Source: Tropicimonas sediminicola (GTDB taxonomy: Bacteria; Pseudomonadota; Alphaproteobacteria; Rhodobacterales; Rhodobacteraceae). Taken from it: a stretch of 64,000 nt of DNA. Below, piece by piece: positions 1-9,473 of this stretch (positions within the stretch are counted from its first letter, which is position 1; each line of letters begins with the position of its first letter). Position numbers and translations under genes: made by a program. The stretch lies in the NCBI RefSeq assembly GCF_900188335.1, contig NZ_FZOY01000001.1, forward strand, positions 744,001-808,000, given 5' to 3'. The notes under the pieces are model-generated. The model saw only the letters and a list, made by a program, of their open reading frames with translations. It was not told the DNA's origin and searched no databases.

Positions 1-250
1 TCGTGATCACGTACAACTCGCCAAGCACGACGCCGGAACCCGTCCCGGCGCGGACGCGTGCCGCCACACGGTGCGGATCGACGCCGAAGCTGACGACCTG
101 GACGATGCTGGTTGAAAGGGTGTCGTAGATCTCCGGCGGCGTCATCGCGCAGTCCGGCTCCGACGCCGCAAGGGGTGGGGCAGGGATCAGGTTCACCAAG
201 GATGCGAGCGCGATCGCGCATGCGAGATCTCTTGAAACGCTGCCAAACAT
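1..250 (-). CDS. Trypsin-like serine protease, N-terminal part (gene runs off the left edge)
   Basis: The minus strand reads open from an ATG at 250 to the window edge, 83 codons. A purine-rich ribosome site (AGGGAGG) lies just upstream of the ATG. The first ~29 residues form a signal peptide ending near PPLAA, so the product is exported, probably to the periplasm. Around residues 55-83 the text SIVQVVSF...GTGSGVVLGE..VIT is the opening of the chymotrypsin/HtrA fold, just before the catalytic-His region, which lies outside the window. The catalytic residues and any PDZ domain cannot be seen, so DegP-like and simpler trypsin-like proteases cannot be told apart. Confidence 0.7.
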   Translation of the reverse strand, partial: MFGSVSRDLACAIALASLVNLIPAPPLAASEPDCAMTPPEIYDTLSTSIVQVVSFGVDPHRVAARVRAGTGSGVVLGELYVIT

Positions 251-569
251 GACGGCCTCCCTTAACTTCCCCTTGGGAATCCTCTCGCGGGTCGCTCGGC
301 CCGTCCATGATCTGGGTCACGCGGGACGCTGTGTCTCGGCGGTGGGAGTCGGTTGGGAAGGTCGCCGCTGAAGTCGGTCGAGGCCGAAAGTCCGGCGGAG
401 AGAAGCCGCGCCCTCGGGCGGCGCTGCCGCCGTCGGGCGCGGCTCCTGGCGCGCGTGGGACTGTAAAGAGAGGATCCTGCGGGGGGCTTGCGGAAATGGC
501 GGGACTTCGGGCTGCGGCACCGGTAAGTGCCGATCAGGTCTTTGCCAAATCTCGCCCAGGGAGGTCACG
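251..569. other. Intergenic region between divergent protease and GFA genes
   Basis: This 319 bp stretch separates two divergent genes and should hold both promoters. A 91-codon plus-strand frame and an 83-codon minus-strand frame cross it, but both overlap, are Arg/Pro-rich and look like high-GC shadows. No convincing operator, repeat or RNA gene was recognised. Confidence 0.5.
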
Positions 570-1025
570 ATGCCCGAAATGACATTGCCGATGCAGGGCC
601 GCTGCCGGTGCGGCTACCTGACAATCGAGATCACGGCGCCGCCGCTGATGACCGCAGCCTGCCATTGCAAGGGGTGCCAGAGGATGAGCGGCAGCGCCTA
701 TTCGCTGACCGCGATGATCCCGGCGCAGGGTTTCCGCGTCGTGGCAGGCGAGCCGGTGAGGGGCGGTATCCGGGGGCCGCAACTGGACCACTACTGCTGT
801 CCGGAGTGCATGAGCTGGGTCTTCACCCGGATCACAGGGGGGGACGCCTTCGTCAATGTCCGCCCGACGATGTTCGACGATGCGAACTGGGCCGAGCCAT
901 TCATCGAGACCATGACGTCCGAGAGGCTGCCCTGGGCCACGACGACGGCACGGCACAGCTACAAGGCGTTCCCGCCGGAGGCGGAGTTCGCGGACCTGAT
1001 GGCGGCTTTCGCAGCCAGCCGGTGA
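570..1025 (+). CDS. GFA-family (CENP-V/glutathione-dependent formaldehyde-activating-like) zinc protein
   Basis: This 151-residue protein has the cysteine layout of the GFA fold: C12 and C14 in GRCRCG, C31/C33/C36 in CHCKGC, and C76-C77/C80 in YCCPEC. In the family these bind two zinc ions in a small beta-rich domain. The founding member was linked to S-hydroxymethylglutathione formation, but most relatives have no proven activity, so only the fold is assigned. The ATG at 570 follows GGGAGGTCACG, a good ribosome site. It ends 12 bp from the convergent dnaB stop. Cytoplasmic; no signal peptide. Confidence 0.85.
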   Translation: MPEMTLPMQGRCRCGYLTIEITAPPLMTAACHCKGCQRMSGSAYSLTAMIPAQGFRVVAGEPVRGGIRGPQLDHYCCPECMSWVFTRITGGDAFVNVRPTMFDDANWAEPFIETMTSERLPWATTTARHSYKAFPPEAEFADLMAAFAASR

Positions 1026-1037
1026 GGGCCGTCGGGC

Positions 1038-2555
1038 TCAATAGCCCGACTCGCCCTCCTGCCAGGGCTGCGCGAGGTCGCTGAAGCGGGTGAATTCGCC
1101 CTCGAAGGCGAGCGGCACATCGCCGATCGGGCCGTGACGCTGCTTGCCGATGATGACCTCGGCCTTGCCGTGCAGCGAGGCCATTTCCTCCTGCCAGGCC
1201 GCCATGGCTTCGAGGTTGCTGTCGGCGGGCTTCTCGCGTTCCTTGTAGTACTCGCCGCGGTAGACGAACATCACGACGTCCGCGTCCTGCTCGATCGAGC
1301 CGGACTCCCGGAGGTCGCTCAGCTGGGGCCGCTTGTCGTCCCGGCTTTCCACCTGGCGAGAGAGCTGGGAGAGCGCCACCACCGGCACCTCCAGTTCCTT
1401 GGCGATCGCCTTGAGGCCCTGGGTGATCTCCGAGACCTCGTTCACCCGGCTGTCCTTGGCCGTGGCCGGGCGCACAAGCTGAAGGTAGTCGACGAAGAGC
1501 GCGTCGAGCCCGTGGGTCCGCTTGAGCCGTCGGGCGCGGGCGGCCAGCTGGCTGATCGGCAGGGCCGGGGTGTCGTCAATGAAGAGCGGGCAGGCCTCCA
1601 GCTCCTTGGCGGCATCGACGAAGCGGCGGAATTCCTCTTCGGTCATGTCGCCGCGCCGGATCTTGTGGCTGGGAATGCGCGAGGCTTCGGAGAGGATCCG
1701 CGAGGCCAGCTGTTCGGCGGACATCTCCAGCGAATAGAAACCGACGACGCCGCCGTTCACCGTGCCTTCCGAGCCATCCGGCCGCGCGCCGCGGCGATAG
1801 GCCTTGGCGATGTTGAAGGCGATGTTACAGGCCAGCGAGGTCTTGCCCATCGAGGGGCGGCCGGCGAGGATCAGCAAGTCCGAGGGGTGCAGGCCGCCGA
1901 GCTTCTTGTCGAGGTCGCGCAGCCCGGTGGAAATACCGGCCAGCCCGCCCTCGCGCTGATAGGCGGCGTGGGCGACCTCGATGGCATCGGTGATCGCGCG
2001 CAGAAAGCTCTGGAAGCCGGTCTCCGACTTGCCCTGTTCGCCCAGCTTGTAGAGCGCCTGTTCGGCCTCGACGATCTGCTCCTTGGGTTCGGAGGCGATA
2101 TCGACATTGCCCGCCTTGGACGTGATGTCCTTGCCGAGGGCGATCAGCTCGCGCCGGATCGCGAGGTCGTAGATGATCTGCGCGTAATCCCGCGCGGCAA
2201 AACTGGAGATCGCGCCGCCGGCGAGCTTGGCAAGATAGGAGGGACCGCCCAGCTCCTTCAGGCCAGGGTGATCCTCGAGAAAGGCTTTCAGCGTGACCGG
2301 GGTGGCCTGCATGTTCTTGGCGATCCGGGCGCTCGCGACCTCGTAGATCCGCGCGTGGACCGGGTCGAAGAAATGCTTCTCGGAGATGACGGACGCGACC
2401 CTGTCGTAAATATCGTTGTTCGTCAGGATCGCGCCCAGCAGCTGCTGCTCGGCCTCGATATTGTGGGGAAGCGTGTCTTCCACCGCTGCACTGCCCGTCT
2501 CTGCCCGTGCTGCCAATTCCGCCGGGTCTGCCCTCACGCCCGTCAATTCGTTCAT
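1038..2555 (-). CDS. dnaB: Replicative DNA helicase DnaB
   Basis: The 505-residue product is the hexameric helicase that unwinds DNA at the fork and loads primase. The N-terminal domain opens with PHNIEAEQQLLGAIL. The RecA-like C-terminal domain has Walker A GRPSMGKTSLA, Walker B LDALFVDYLQL, and the DnaB signature around ALSQLSRQVE and LRESGSIEQDADVV. The frame extends upstream to a TTG at 2612, but that extension is not DnaB-like; the ATG at 2555 gives the usual family length. It is the last gene of a minus-strand run after pyrC, an RTX gene and pyrE. The 262 bp gap upstream of it probably holds its own promoter. Confidence 0.95.
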   Translation of the reverse strand: MNELTGVRADPAELAARAETGSAAVEDTLPHNIEAEQQLLGAILTNNDIYDRVASVISEKHFFDPVHARIYEVASARIAKNMQATPVTLKAFLEDHPGLKELGGPSYLAKLAGGAISSFAARDYAQIIYDLAIRRELIALGKDITSKAGNVDIASEPKEQIVEAEQALYKLGEQGKSETGFQSFLRAITDAIEVAHAAYQREGGLAGISTGLRDLDKKLGGLHPSDLLILAGRPSMGKTSLACNIAFNIAKAYRRGARPDGSEGTVNGGVVGFYSLEMSAEQLASRILSEASRIPSHKIRRGDMTEEEFRRFVDAAKELEACPLFIDDTPALPISQLAARARRLKRTHGLDALFVDYLQLVRPATAKDSRVNEVSEITQGLKAIAKELEVPVVALSQLSRQVESRDDKRPQLSDLRESGSIEQDADVVMFVYRGEYYKEREKPADSNLEAMAAWQEEMASLHGKAEVIIGKQRHGPIGDVPLAFEGEFTRFSDLAQPWQEGESGY

Positions 2556-2817
2556 TGCTCTGCCCGCTGTTTGTTGTCCGCCCTCATACCGACAGGCCTG
2601 CTCCACGGTCAAAATGTATATCTCTGTGGAGAACCTGTGAGCGACAATTCCCTACCGCATCTTGAGTTCGGCCGGCCTCATCCGTCAAGATTCTGTAGTG
2701 CTGATCGGCAAGGCTGCGCCGGGCTGCGTCACAGAGGCCCGTCGCCGGCATACCGTTGTGCTCTGTTTTGCCCCGACAGAGCCCCGCTGCGGCTGGTCTC
2801 GAAGCGAATCGCCGGGA

Positions 2818-3492
2818 TCAGCGCCGGGCGGCCTGCCAGGCGCGGGGATCGGCCAGAAAGGCCTCGACCTCGGTCAGCGTGGCGGCGTCAAAAGCCTCGC
2901 GCCGACGCGCCTCCGCCAGCACGTCGTGCCAGGTGCAGAGGTGGTGCAGCGCAACGCCGTGGTCGCCGAGGGTCTTCGTGGTGTCGGGAAAGATTCCGTA
3001 ATAGAAGATCACCGCGGTATGGGCGCAGGAGGCGCCGGTTTCCCGGATCGCGTCCACGAAGCTCAGCTTCGAGCCGCCGTCGGTGGTGAGATCTTCGACC
3101 AGCAACACGCGGTCCGTCTCGCCCATGACGCCCTCGATGCGGGCGTTGCGGCCATAGCCCTTGGGCTTCTTGCGCACATAGGTCATAGGCAGGCCCATCC
3201 GCTCGGCCACCAGCGCGGCAAAGGGGATGCCCGCCGTCTCGCCGCCGGCAATGTTCGTGAAGGCCTCGAAACCCGCGTCGCGCATGACCTTGGCGGTCAG
3301 GAAATCCATCAGCGTGGAGCGGATGCGCGGGTAGGAGATCAGCTTGCGGCAGTCGATGTAGGTGGGCGAGGGCAGGCCCGAGGCGAGGGTGAACGGCTCG
3401 CGCGCGTTGAAATGCACCGCCCCGATCTCCAGAAGCATCCCGGCGGAGATGCGGGCCATGGTCGCGTCGTCGGGGTGCGTGGTGGGGATCAT
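2818..3492 (-). CDS. pyrE: Orotate phosphoribosyltransferase
   Basis: PyrE joins orotate to PRPP to give OMP in de novo pyrimidine synthesis. The 224-residue protein shows the OPRT hood region ([20 protein letters not shown]) and the PRPP-binding loop [17 protein letters not shown]. The catalytic-loop segment is [17 protein letters not shown]. The start is the ATG at 3492; sixteen upstream codons in frame are not family-like. The gene lies on the same strand as pyrC, but a 1.4 kb RTX gene separates them. Confidence 0.93.
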   Translation of the reverse strand: MIPTTHPDDATMARISAGMLLEIGAVHFNAREPFTLASGLPSPTYIDCRKLISYPRIRSTLMDFLTAKVMRDAGFEAFTNIAGGETAGIPFAALVAERMGLPMTYVRKKPKGYGRNARIEGVMGETDRVLLVEDLTTDGGSKLSFVDAIRETGASCAHTAVIFYYGIFPDTTKTLGDHGVALHHLCTWHDVLAEARRREAFDAATLTEVEAFLADPRAWQAARR

Positions 3493-3663
3493 CGGTGCCG
3501 TCCTCTTCTTCTGTCCGAGAAATGTCCCCGCCGGAGGCACGAAGACTTATGTCCCGCCGGAGATTTCATGCCTCCGGCGGGGGTACTTGAGCCAAGAAGA
3601 AATGGCTAGGGCTTTCGTCCGCAACCGCCCATGCCGGTCTGTCGAGGGCCCGGCATGGGGCGA

Positions 3664-5082
3664 TCAGAACAGGAAGTCTGCCGCGTCCAGGTCGGCGAAC
3701 TTGACGTCAAGCAGGGTCAGCACGTCGCCGTTGCCGGCGTCGATCACCACGTCGCCGCTGTCGCGGGACATGTGGTTCTGCTTGAGGTCGCGAAAGCCCT
3801 TGATCGAGGAGACGTCGGAGAGGTCGATCACTTCCGCATCGTCGTTGGCGTCGAAGTCGCGGACCACGTCCTTGTCGAAACCGTCGGCGAAGACGAACTT
3901 GTCGCTTGCGTTGCCGCCGGTGAGCTTGTCGTTGCCCTGGCCGCCGACGATCGTGTCGCGTCCACCGGCACCCAGGATCGTGTCGGCGCCGTTCTCGCCT
4001 TCGAGTGTATCGTTGCCGCCGTTGCCAAGGAGCCGGTCCTTGCCGTCGCCGCCCAGGACATGGTCCTTGCCCCCGGCGCCGCGGATCGTGTCGTTGCCGC
4101 CGTTTCCGCGGAAGGTGTTGTCGCCGTTGTTGCCGATGAGTGTGTCGCCGGACTCGCTGCCGTAGGCGTTCTCGATGCTCACCAGCGTGTCGGTGTCACC
4201 GAAGCCGTCGGTCGCGGTGCCCTTCGCGAGGTTCACGGACACGCCGGCGGTGCCGCCGTAGTTGGCATCCTTTTCGTAGCGCGCGACGTCCATGCCGCCG
4301 CCGCCCTTGATCAGGTCGTCGCCCTCTAGGCCGCGGAAGGCGTTGTCATTGCCGTCGCCGATCATCGTGTCGTCGAACATCGAGCCGCGGACCATTTCGA
4401 AGTTCAGCACCTTGTCGGTGTTGCCCCAGCCATCGGTCGCGGTCTGCTTGGCGAGGTTGACGCTGATCGCGGCCGGATCGAACGTGTAGTGGAGCTGGTC
4501 GTAATCCGCGCCTCCGTTGAACGTGTCGTTGCCCTTCGAGCTGTAGATCTCGTCCTCGCCGGCGCCGCCCTTGAGCGTGTCCTTGCGGCTCGTGCCGTAG
4601 AGCTCGTCGACTTCGCTGATATCGACATCGGCGAACTCGCTGAGGAGGATCCGCTGGTTGGGGGCGAAATCGCCGGTGGCCTTGCTGAAACCGTCGATGC
4701 TGTCTCCGAAGGAGTCGAACTGTTTCAGGGTGGAGAAATCAGGCAGGTCGGCGCCGCCGAGCACGATGAAGTAATCGGTGTTCGTGTCGTTGTCGCCCTC
4801 GATCGAGATGTTCAGGATCGTGGTCTTCTTGCCGTTCCAGCTGATGGTTCCGATGTAATCGTCCCCGACCAAGCCGGCGATGTTCTGGCCATTCGCGGTC
4901 ACCGAATAGAGATTGTCGCTGATCGAGACCTTGGGAAGGTCGTCCTTCGACGTCTCCTTGACGGAATAGCTGATGTAGGAATTGTCCGGCCCGACGATCT
5001 GGAATTCGACGTTCGGGGTGAAGGAAGTGGCGTTGTCGCCGTCGTAAGTGGCGGAAAAGCCGGTCAACGTGTAGGTTGTCAT
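3664..5082 (-). CDS. RTX (hemolysin-type calcium-binding repeat) protein
   Basis: This 472-residue protein has a unique N-terminal half (~1-190) followed by runs of GGxGxDxLxG-type nonapeptides (GGAGEDEI, GNGGNDTI, GGDGKDRL, GNGGNDTL, GGQGNDKL) interspersed with SVNLAKxTATDGxGxTD spacers. Such repeats fold into calcium-loaded beta-rolls outside the cell. The C-terminus (LTLLDVKFADLDAADFLF) has the acidic/hydrophobic look of an uncleaved type I secretion signal, and no Sec signal is present. No HlyB/HlyD-type exporter is in the window. The start is the ATG at 5082, because the upstream TTG extension looks unrelated. The N-terminal half matches no enzyme I recognise. It sits between pyrC and pyrE. 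Confidence 0.88.
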   Translation of the reverse strand: MTTYTLTGFSATYDGDNATSFTPNVEFQIVGPDNSYISYSVKETSKDDLPKVSISDNLYSVTANGQNIAGLVGDDYIGTISWNGKKTTILNISIEGDNDTNTDYFIVLGGADLPDFSTLKQFDSFGDSIDGFSKATGDFAPNQRILLSEFADVDISEVDELYGTSRKDTLKGGAGEDEIYSSKGNDTFNGGADYDQLHYTFDPAAISVNLAKQTATDGWGNTDKVLNFEMVRGSMFDDTMIGDGNDNAFRGLEGDDLIKGGGGMDVARYEKDANYGGTAGVSVNLAKGTATDGFGDTDTLVSIENAYGSESGDTLIGNNGDNTFRGNGGNDTIRGAGGKDHVLGGDGKDRLLGNGGNDTLEGENGADTILGAGGRDTIVGGQGNDKLTGGNASDKFVFADGFDKDVVRDFDANDDAEVIDLSDVSSIKGFRDLKQNHMSRDSGDVVIDAGNGDVLTLLDVKFADLDAADFLF

Positions 5083-5211
5083 GCTGCGCGTTACCTTGTC
5101 TGTCTGAAGGTGATCGTGAACCAATTGAGCGAGTGTGTGCGGATAGGCGGATTTTGCGGCAGAATTGCGGAAATTCGCCGCCCATCAAGGCTCTAGCTTC
5201 TTTACTTAACG

Positions 5212-6255
5212 TCAGCTGCGCTCAACGTGCCACGCGATCGGCCTGCCGGGATCGAAGACAACGACCGGGCCTTCACCGGTCTCCAGCGGCGCGGGGATGT
5301 CGAGCGCGTTTCCCTTGCGCAGGGTGATCCGGGTCTCGTTGGCGGGAAGGCCATAGAAGGCGGGGCCGTTGAGCGATGCGAACGCCTCGAGCCGGTCGAG
5401 CGCGCCAGCATCGTCGAACACCTGCGCTAGGCAGGGCATCGTCACCGACGCGGAAAACACGCCGGCGCAGCCGCAGGCGCATTCCTTGTTGGCCTGCGTG
5501 TGCGGGGCGGAGTCGGTGCCCAGGAAGACGCGATCGAAGCCGGAGGTGGCCAGTTCCACGAGCGCCTCGCGGTGGCTCTCGCGCTTGGCGACCGGCAGGC
5601 AGTAATAGTGCGGCTTGATCCCGCCCACGAGGATGTGGTTGCGGTTGATCATCAGGTGGTGGGTGGTGATCGTGGCGCCCAGCGTGCTGTCGCCGGCCTT
5701 CATATAGGCGCAGGCATCGGCGGTGGTGATGTGCTCCATGATCACTTTCAGGCCGGGGGTGCGGCGGCGGATTGGGTCGAGCACCTCGTCGATGAACACG
5801 GCCTCGCGGTCGAAGATGTCGATCTCGGGGCGGGTGACCTCGCCATGCACGCAGAGCGGCACGCCGGCCTCGGCCATCGCCTCGAACACATGCTGGACCT
5901 TGTCCATGTCGCGCACGCCGGAGGCGGAGTTGGTCGTCGCCCCGGCGGGGTAGAGCTTCACGGCCGTAATCAGCCCCGAAGCGTGGGCGGCCACGACGTC
6001 GGCCGGGTCCGTCGCCTCGGTGAGGTAGAGCGTCATCAGCGGCGTGAAATCCGCGCCCTCCGGCAGCGCCGCGAGAATGCGTTCGCGATAGGCGCGCGCA
6101 TCGTCCGAGGTGATGACCGGCGGCACCAGGTTCGGCATGATGATCGCGCGGGCGAAGTCGCGGGCGGTTTCGGGCAGGACAGCCTTGAGCATTGCGCCAT
6201 CGCGCAGGTGCAGGTGCCAGTCATCGGGGCGGCGGAGCGTGAGGGTCTGGGTCAT
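5212..6255 (-). CDS. pyrC: Dihydroorotase, class II (PyrC type)
   Basis: PyrC closes carbamoyl-aspartate to dihydroorotate. At 347 residues it has the compact class II length. Metal ligands are visible: [10 protein letters not shown] near residue 13, the carboxylated lysine in [12 protein letters not shown], then [12 protein letters not shown] and the aspartate in LGTDSAPH. The start chosen is the ATG at 6255 ([13 protein letters not shown]); a longer frame upstream has no family resemblance. It is divergent from ureD across a 187 bp promoter region and is the first gene of the minus-strand run that continues to an RTX gene and pyrE. Confidence 0.94.
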   Translation of the reverse strand: MTQTLTLRRPDDWHLHLRDGAMLKAVLPETARDFARAIIMPNLVPPVITSDDARAYRERILAALPEGADFTPLMTLYLTEATDPADVVAAHASGLITAVKLYPAGATTNSASGVRDMDKVQHVFEAMAEAGVPLCVHGEVTRPEIDIFDREAVFIDEVLDPIRRRTPGLKVIMEHITTADACAYMKAGDSTLGATITTHHLMINRNHILVGGIKPHYYCLPVAKRESHREALVELATSGFDRVFLGTDSAPHTQANKECACGCAGVFSASVTMPCLAQVFDDAGALDRLEAFASLNGPAFYGLPANETRITLRKGNALDIPAPLETGEGPVVVFDPGRPIAWHVERS

Positions 6256-6442
6256 GTCGAATGCGGCATAGCGCAGCCGCCCTCGCGGCGCCAGTGCGAG
6301 CGATGCCCACCACCGCGCCAGCAGGTTGCCTAGAGGATAGGCAATGAGCGGAAATATGTGCATCTGCATGCTTCGCACCCTTTATGCCGCGTTGCAGCAT
6401 GGGTGCCGCTGCGGTAGGGTCCGGCAACGAAACGGAGTACCG

Positions 6443-7273
6443 ATGTTCGATATCGCACCTGGCCGGACAGACCTTCAGCGCGCCCGCGGACGCGCGGCTG
6501 TCGCGTTCGGCTGCCGCGCGGGCCGGACCCGGTTGAGCGGGCTGCACCAGTCGGGCTGCGCCAAGGCGATGCTCCCAAAGGTGCCGGGCGCGCCGGAGGC
6601 GGTGTTCCTGAACACGGCAGGCGGGCTGACCGGCGGAGATCGGCTGGAATACGTCGTCGATCTCGCTGAGGGCGCAGAGGTCCGTGCGACGACACAGACC
6701 GCGGAGCGCGCCTATGCCTCGGCGGGCGGTGTGGCGCAGGTGCGTTGCCGGCTCGCGGCGGGGCAGGGAAGCGTGCTCGACTGGCTGCCGCAGGAAACGA
6801 TCCTGTTCGATAAATGCGCACTGGAACGCGAGACGGTCGTGGAACTGGAAGGCGACGCGCGCCTGTTGCTGTGCGAGACACTTGTCTTCGGCCGGGCCGC
6901 TATGGGCGAGGCGGTGCACCAGTTGCATCTGAGCGACCGCCGGGAGATCCGCCGCGACGGTCGGCCCGTACTGATCGATGCGGTACGGATGGACGCGGCG
7001 GCGATGGCGCGCAGCGGCGGCGCGGCGATGCTGGGAGAGGCGCGGGCCGTCTCGATGGTTGCGCTGGTGGAACCGGGTGCCGAAGATGCGCTCGGGCCGA
7101 TCCGCAGCCTGATGCAAGGCGCGGGGCCTGAGCTCGTGGCAGAAGCCTCGGCCTGGGACGGGCGCTGCGTGATCCGCCTGATGGCGCGCGACCTGTGGCC
7201 ATTGCGCCGCATGCTTGTGCAGCTGTTGACACATATCCGGGGCACGGTGCCACCGCGCGTCTGGCAGAACTGA
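6443..7273 (+). CDS. ureD: Urease accessory protein UreD
   Basis: UreD (276 aa) is the platform on which UreF and UreG assemble to deliver nickel and CO2 to apo-urease. Recognisable segments are [36 protein letters not shown] and [14 protein letters not shown] near the middle, and [10 protein letters not shown] at the C-terminus. Start: ATG at 6443 with a modest ACGGAG ribosome site; the upstream in-frame extension overlaps the pyrC promoter and is Cys/Arg-rich noise. It is the first urease gene and lies 8 bp from ureA, so the two are almost certainly co-transcribed. Confidence 0.92.
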   Translation: MFDIAPGRTDLQRARGRAAVAFGCRAGRTRLSGLHQSGCAKAMLPKVPGAPEAVFLNTAGGLTGGDRLEYVVDLAEGAEVRATTQTAERAYASAGGVAQVRCRLAAGQGSVLDWLPQETILFDKCALERETVVELEGDARLLLCETLVFGRAAMGEAVHQLHLSDRREIRRDGRPVLIDAVRMDAAAMARSGGAAMLGEARAVSMVALVEPGAEDALGPIRSLMQGAGPELVAEASAWDGRCVIRLMARDLWPLRRMLVQLLTHIRGTVPPRVWQN

Positions 7274-7281
7274 GGAATACG

Positions 7282-7584
7282 ATGAACCTGACCCCAAGAG
7301 AGAAGGACAAGCTGCTGGTGAGCCTTGCCGCCATGGTGGCGCGCAACCGGCTGGAGCGCGGCGTGAAGCTGAACCATCCCGAGGCGATTGCGCTGATCAC
7401 CGATTTCGTCGTCGAGGGCGCGCGCGACGGCAAACCGGTCTCGGAACTCATGGAGACCGGCGCCGGCGTGGTGAGGGCCGACCAATGCATGGACGGGATC
7501 GCCGAGATGATCCACGAGGTGCAGGTGGAGGCGACGTTCCCAGATGGCACCAAGCTGGTGACCGTGCACCACCCGATCCGCTAG
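7282..7584 (+). CDS. ureA: Urease gamma subunit
   Basis: The 100-residue product is the small structural subunit of the nickel enzyme that hydrolyses urea to ammonia and carbamate. The sequence [20 protein letters not shown], the segment [20 protein letters not shown] and the end [11 protein letters not shown] are family hallmarks, and 100 aa is the canonical length. The ATG at 7282 lies 8 bp after ureD. The in-frame upstream extension from 7195 lies inside ureD and is rejected. Confidence 0.96.
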   Translation: MNLTPREKDKLLVSLAAMVARNRLERGVKLNHPEAIALITDFVVEGARDGKPVSELMETGAGVVRADQCMDGIAEMIHEVQVEATFPDGTKLVTVHHPIR

Positions 7585-7588
7585 GCCG

Positions 7589-8071
7589 ATGGTCGCAAGC
7601 TTCGTCCTCTCGCTGCTGGCCGGGTTCCTGACCTCCCGGGCCGAGCCGCTTCTGGTGGCGGTGATCCGTCGCTTGGGCGGTGGGGACGTTGTGCTGGCGG
7701 GGGTGGATCTGCGGGTGCTTGGCTTCGGGCTGATGCTGCTGATCGCGGCCACGCTCGTCGCCCTGCTCGGGGCGGACAGTTCTGCGTGGCTCGCGGTGTC
7801 CGGTGGCCTTCTCGGCTATTTCGGACGTGATCTCTACGCCTTCGCCCGCGACCCGCACGGGGCGGCCGGCGCCGCCGAGGACAATTGGGATGGCGAGCTT
7901 GCCCAGCCGGGCGAGCGCCGGACCCCGGTGGATGCTGCGTCCGGCGGACCGGACGCCGTGGATGCAAGGGACGACGAGGCCGCTGCGGAAATCACACTGC
8001 GCGCGGTGAAGGAAGCAATGGAAGCCGAGCCTTCGCAAGAGGGCGACGAGCACAAGGAGACCGACCGATGA
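7589..8071 (+). CDS. Unassigned small membrane protein between ureA and ureB
   Basis: The 160-residue protein has an amphipathic/hydrophobic N-terminus, then two likely membrane segments at ~44-61 and ~66-82 ([19 protein letters not shown] and the next GG-rich run). A ~75-residue acidic Ala/Asp/Glu-rich cytoplasmic-looking tail follows. The ATG at 7589 begins 4 bp after ureA, and its stop overlaps the ureB start as ATGA, so it is translated within the urease operon. It is not a known urease subunit or the UreJ/HupE-type nickel permease. Its role is unknown; membrane tethering of urease or urea/nickel access are possibilities, not evidence. Confidence 0.75.
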   Translation: MVASFVLSLLAGFLTSRAEPLLVAVIRRLGGGDVVLAGVDLRVLGFGLMLLIAATLVALLGADSSAWLAVSGGLLGYFGRDLYAFARDPHGAAGAAEDNWDGELAQPGERRTPVDAASGGPDAVDARDDEAAAEITLRAVKEAMEAEPSQEGDEHKETDR

Positions 8072-8373
8072 TCCCCGGAGAAGTGATGCCCGCCGAGGGC
8101 GAGATCACCCTCAACGAGGGCAGCGAGGCCATCACCCTGATGGTGGCCAATACCGGCGACCGGCCCGTGCAGGTCGGCAGCCACTATCATTTCGCCGAGA
8201 CCAACTCGGCACTGGATTTCGACCGCGAGGCCGCGCGCGGCATGCGGCTCGATATCGCCGCCGGAACGGCGGTGCGTTTCGAACCCGGTCAGCGTCGCGA
8301 AGTGACGCTGGTGCCCTTTGGCGGCGCCCGCCGGGTGTTCGGATTCAATCAGGCCGTTATGGGAGACCTCTGA
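8068..8373 (+). CDS. ureB: Urease beta subunit
   Basis: UreB (101 aa) is the second structural subunit of the alpha3beta3gamma3 urease. [18 protein letters not shown] at the start, the [15 protein letters not shown] block and [16 protein letters not shown] are diagnostic, and the length is canonical. Its ATG overlaps the stop of the preceding membrane-protein gene (ATGA), which predicts translational coupling. The upstream in-frame extension from 7885 is an Arg/Gly-rich shadow of that gene and is rejected. Confidence 0.95.
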   Translation: MIPGEVMPAEGEITLNEGSEAITLMVANTGDRPVQVGSHYHFAETNSALDFDREAARGMRLDIAAGTAVRFEPGQRREVTLVPFGGARRVFGFNQAVMGDL

Positions 8374-8437
8374 CGAGGAGCGGCCAGTCCCGCGGGCGGG
8401 GGCCCCTGGGACATGAAAGCAAGGAGTTTACGGAAAG

Positions 8438-9259
8438 ATGATCCAGTTCATGACCCCCATAGATTATTGGCGCACCTCCATGGCCCTGTTCAGCCGCACG
8501 GCGGAACTGCAGGTCGAGATGATGCGCATGTCCTTCGGGATGGCCGACGGGCTTACCCGCAGCATCGGCATGCCGGCCACGACGATGATGCAGATGATGC
8601 AGCCCACCGGCCTGTCGGTGAAGAAGGCCAGCGACGCTGCCGAGAAGGCCGCCGATGCACCGCGTCCGGCTCCTGCGCGCCCGGCGGCAGGTGTCGCGCG
8701 CCTGCGCCCGGTCGAGACCCCGACTGAGGCGCCCAAGCCGGCGACGCGCAAGGCACCGGTGCGCAAGACGACGCGCAAGGCGGCCGCTCCGGCCGCGACG
8801 AAGCCTGCACCCGCCAAGGCGCCTGCAAAGGCGAAGGCCGAGGCTCCGGCCGCGGCGAAGCCGGCGGCTCCCGAGGCGGCCAGCACGCCGGCCGCGACCA
8901 CCTCGACGCCGGCGCCGAAGCCCCGGACCACCCGCCGCCGTGCGCCGGCGAAGCCCGCGACACCGGAGAACCTGACCGCGCCGGAGGCCAAGACCGCCGC
9001 AAAGCCGACGACGCGCCGCAAGCCGGCCGCCAAGAGCACCCGGTCGACCGCCAAGAAGGCCGCCGAGGCGCCGAAGACCGCCGCCCCGGCGCCCGCTGCC
9101 GCTGCTCCGGCGCCGAAAGCCGCCACCGAATCACTGGCAAAGGCCGCCGCGCCGGCTCCGTCCGCCCCGAAACCGGACGCCACAGCGGCGTCTCCGGCGG
9201 CAAATTCGACTGGGAATTCAGCCCCTTCGGCGGCGAAGTCCGAAAAGGATGGCGCGTGA
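8438..9259 (+). CDS. Ala/Lys/Pro-rich protein with short helical N-terminus (unassigned)
   Basis: The 273-residue protein has two parts. Residues 1-~60 (MIQFMTPIDYWRTSMALFSR, then Met-rich helices) resemble the small amphipathic helices of phasin-like proteins. Residues ~65-273 are low-complexity Ala/Lys/Pro/Thr with TRKAPVRKTTRKAA-type repeats, like the basic tails of bacterial histone-H1-like proteins. No catalytic motif is seen. A strong AAGGAG site precedes the ATG at 8438. It lies in the urease operon between ureB and ureC. It could bind nucleic acid or polyhydroxyalkanoate granules; neither is shown. Confidence 0.7.
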   Translation: MIQFMTPIDYWRTSMALFSRTAELQVEMMRMSFGMADGLTRSIGMPATTMMQMMQPTGLSVKKASDAAEKAADAPRPAPARPAAGVARLRPVETPTEAPKPATRKAPVRKTTRKAAAPAATKPAPAKAPAKAKAEAPAAAKPAAPEAASTPAATTSTPAPKPRTTRRRAPAKPATPENLTAPEAKTAAKPTTRRKPAAKSTRSTAKKAAEAPKTAAPAPAAAAPAPKAATESLAKAAAPAPSAPKPDATAASPAANSTGNSAPSAAKSEKDGA

Positions 9260-9346
9260 TCGCTAACGAATGGCGCTCCCCCCTTGCGCCCACGGGCGCA
9301 GGGGTTACCTTGATTGGCAACCGTACGTTGCCAGAAAGCGCCCCTC

Positions 9347-9448
9347 ATGCGTCTGCTGTCACTGATCGACCGTCTTCTAGGATTGCTGGCCCCCGCGCCG
9401 CAGCCAATCCCGATCCCCGTGAAGGATCCGAAGGGGCCTCGCCGCTGA
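9347..9448 (+). CDS. Possible 33-residue small protein
   Basis: An ATG at 9347 opens MRLLSLIDRLLGLLAPAPQP and continues to a TGA at 9446-9448. It has a short hydrophobic helix followed by a Pro-rich, basic end. The ribosome site is weak. A different, 73-codon frame from 9256 covers the same DNA but looks like noise. It fills the gap between the Ala/Lys/Pro-rich gene and the next small gene, so it may be a real operon member, but the support is thin. Confidence 0.3.
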   Translation: MRLLSLIDRLLGLLAPAPQPIPIPVKDPKGPRR

Positions 9449-9473
9449 CAACGGCGCCGAGCGGTGGCCACTC

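Noticed and set aside
307-582. 91-codon plus-strand frame before the GFA gene
   Set aside because: Arg/Gly-rich, overlaps an opposing frame and the GFA start, no ribosome site and no family likeness.
1134-3089. 651-codon plus-strand frame opposite dnaB
   Set aside because: Antisense of dnaB and pyrE; high-GC third-position effect, not a protein.
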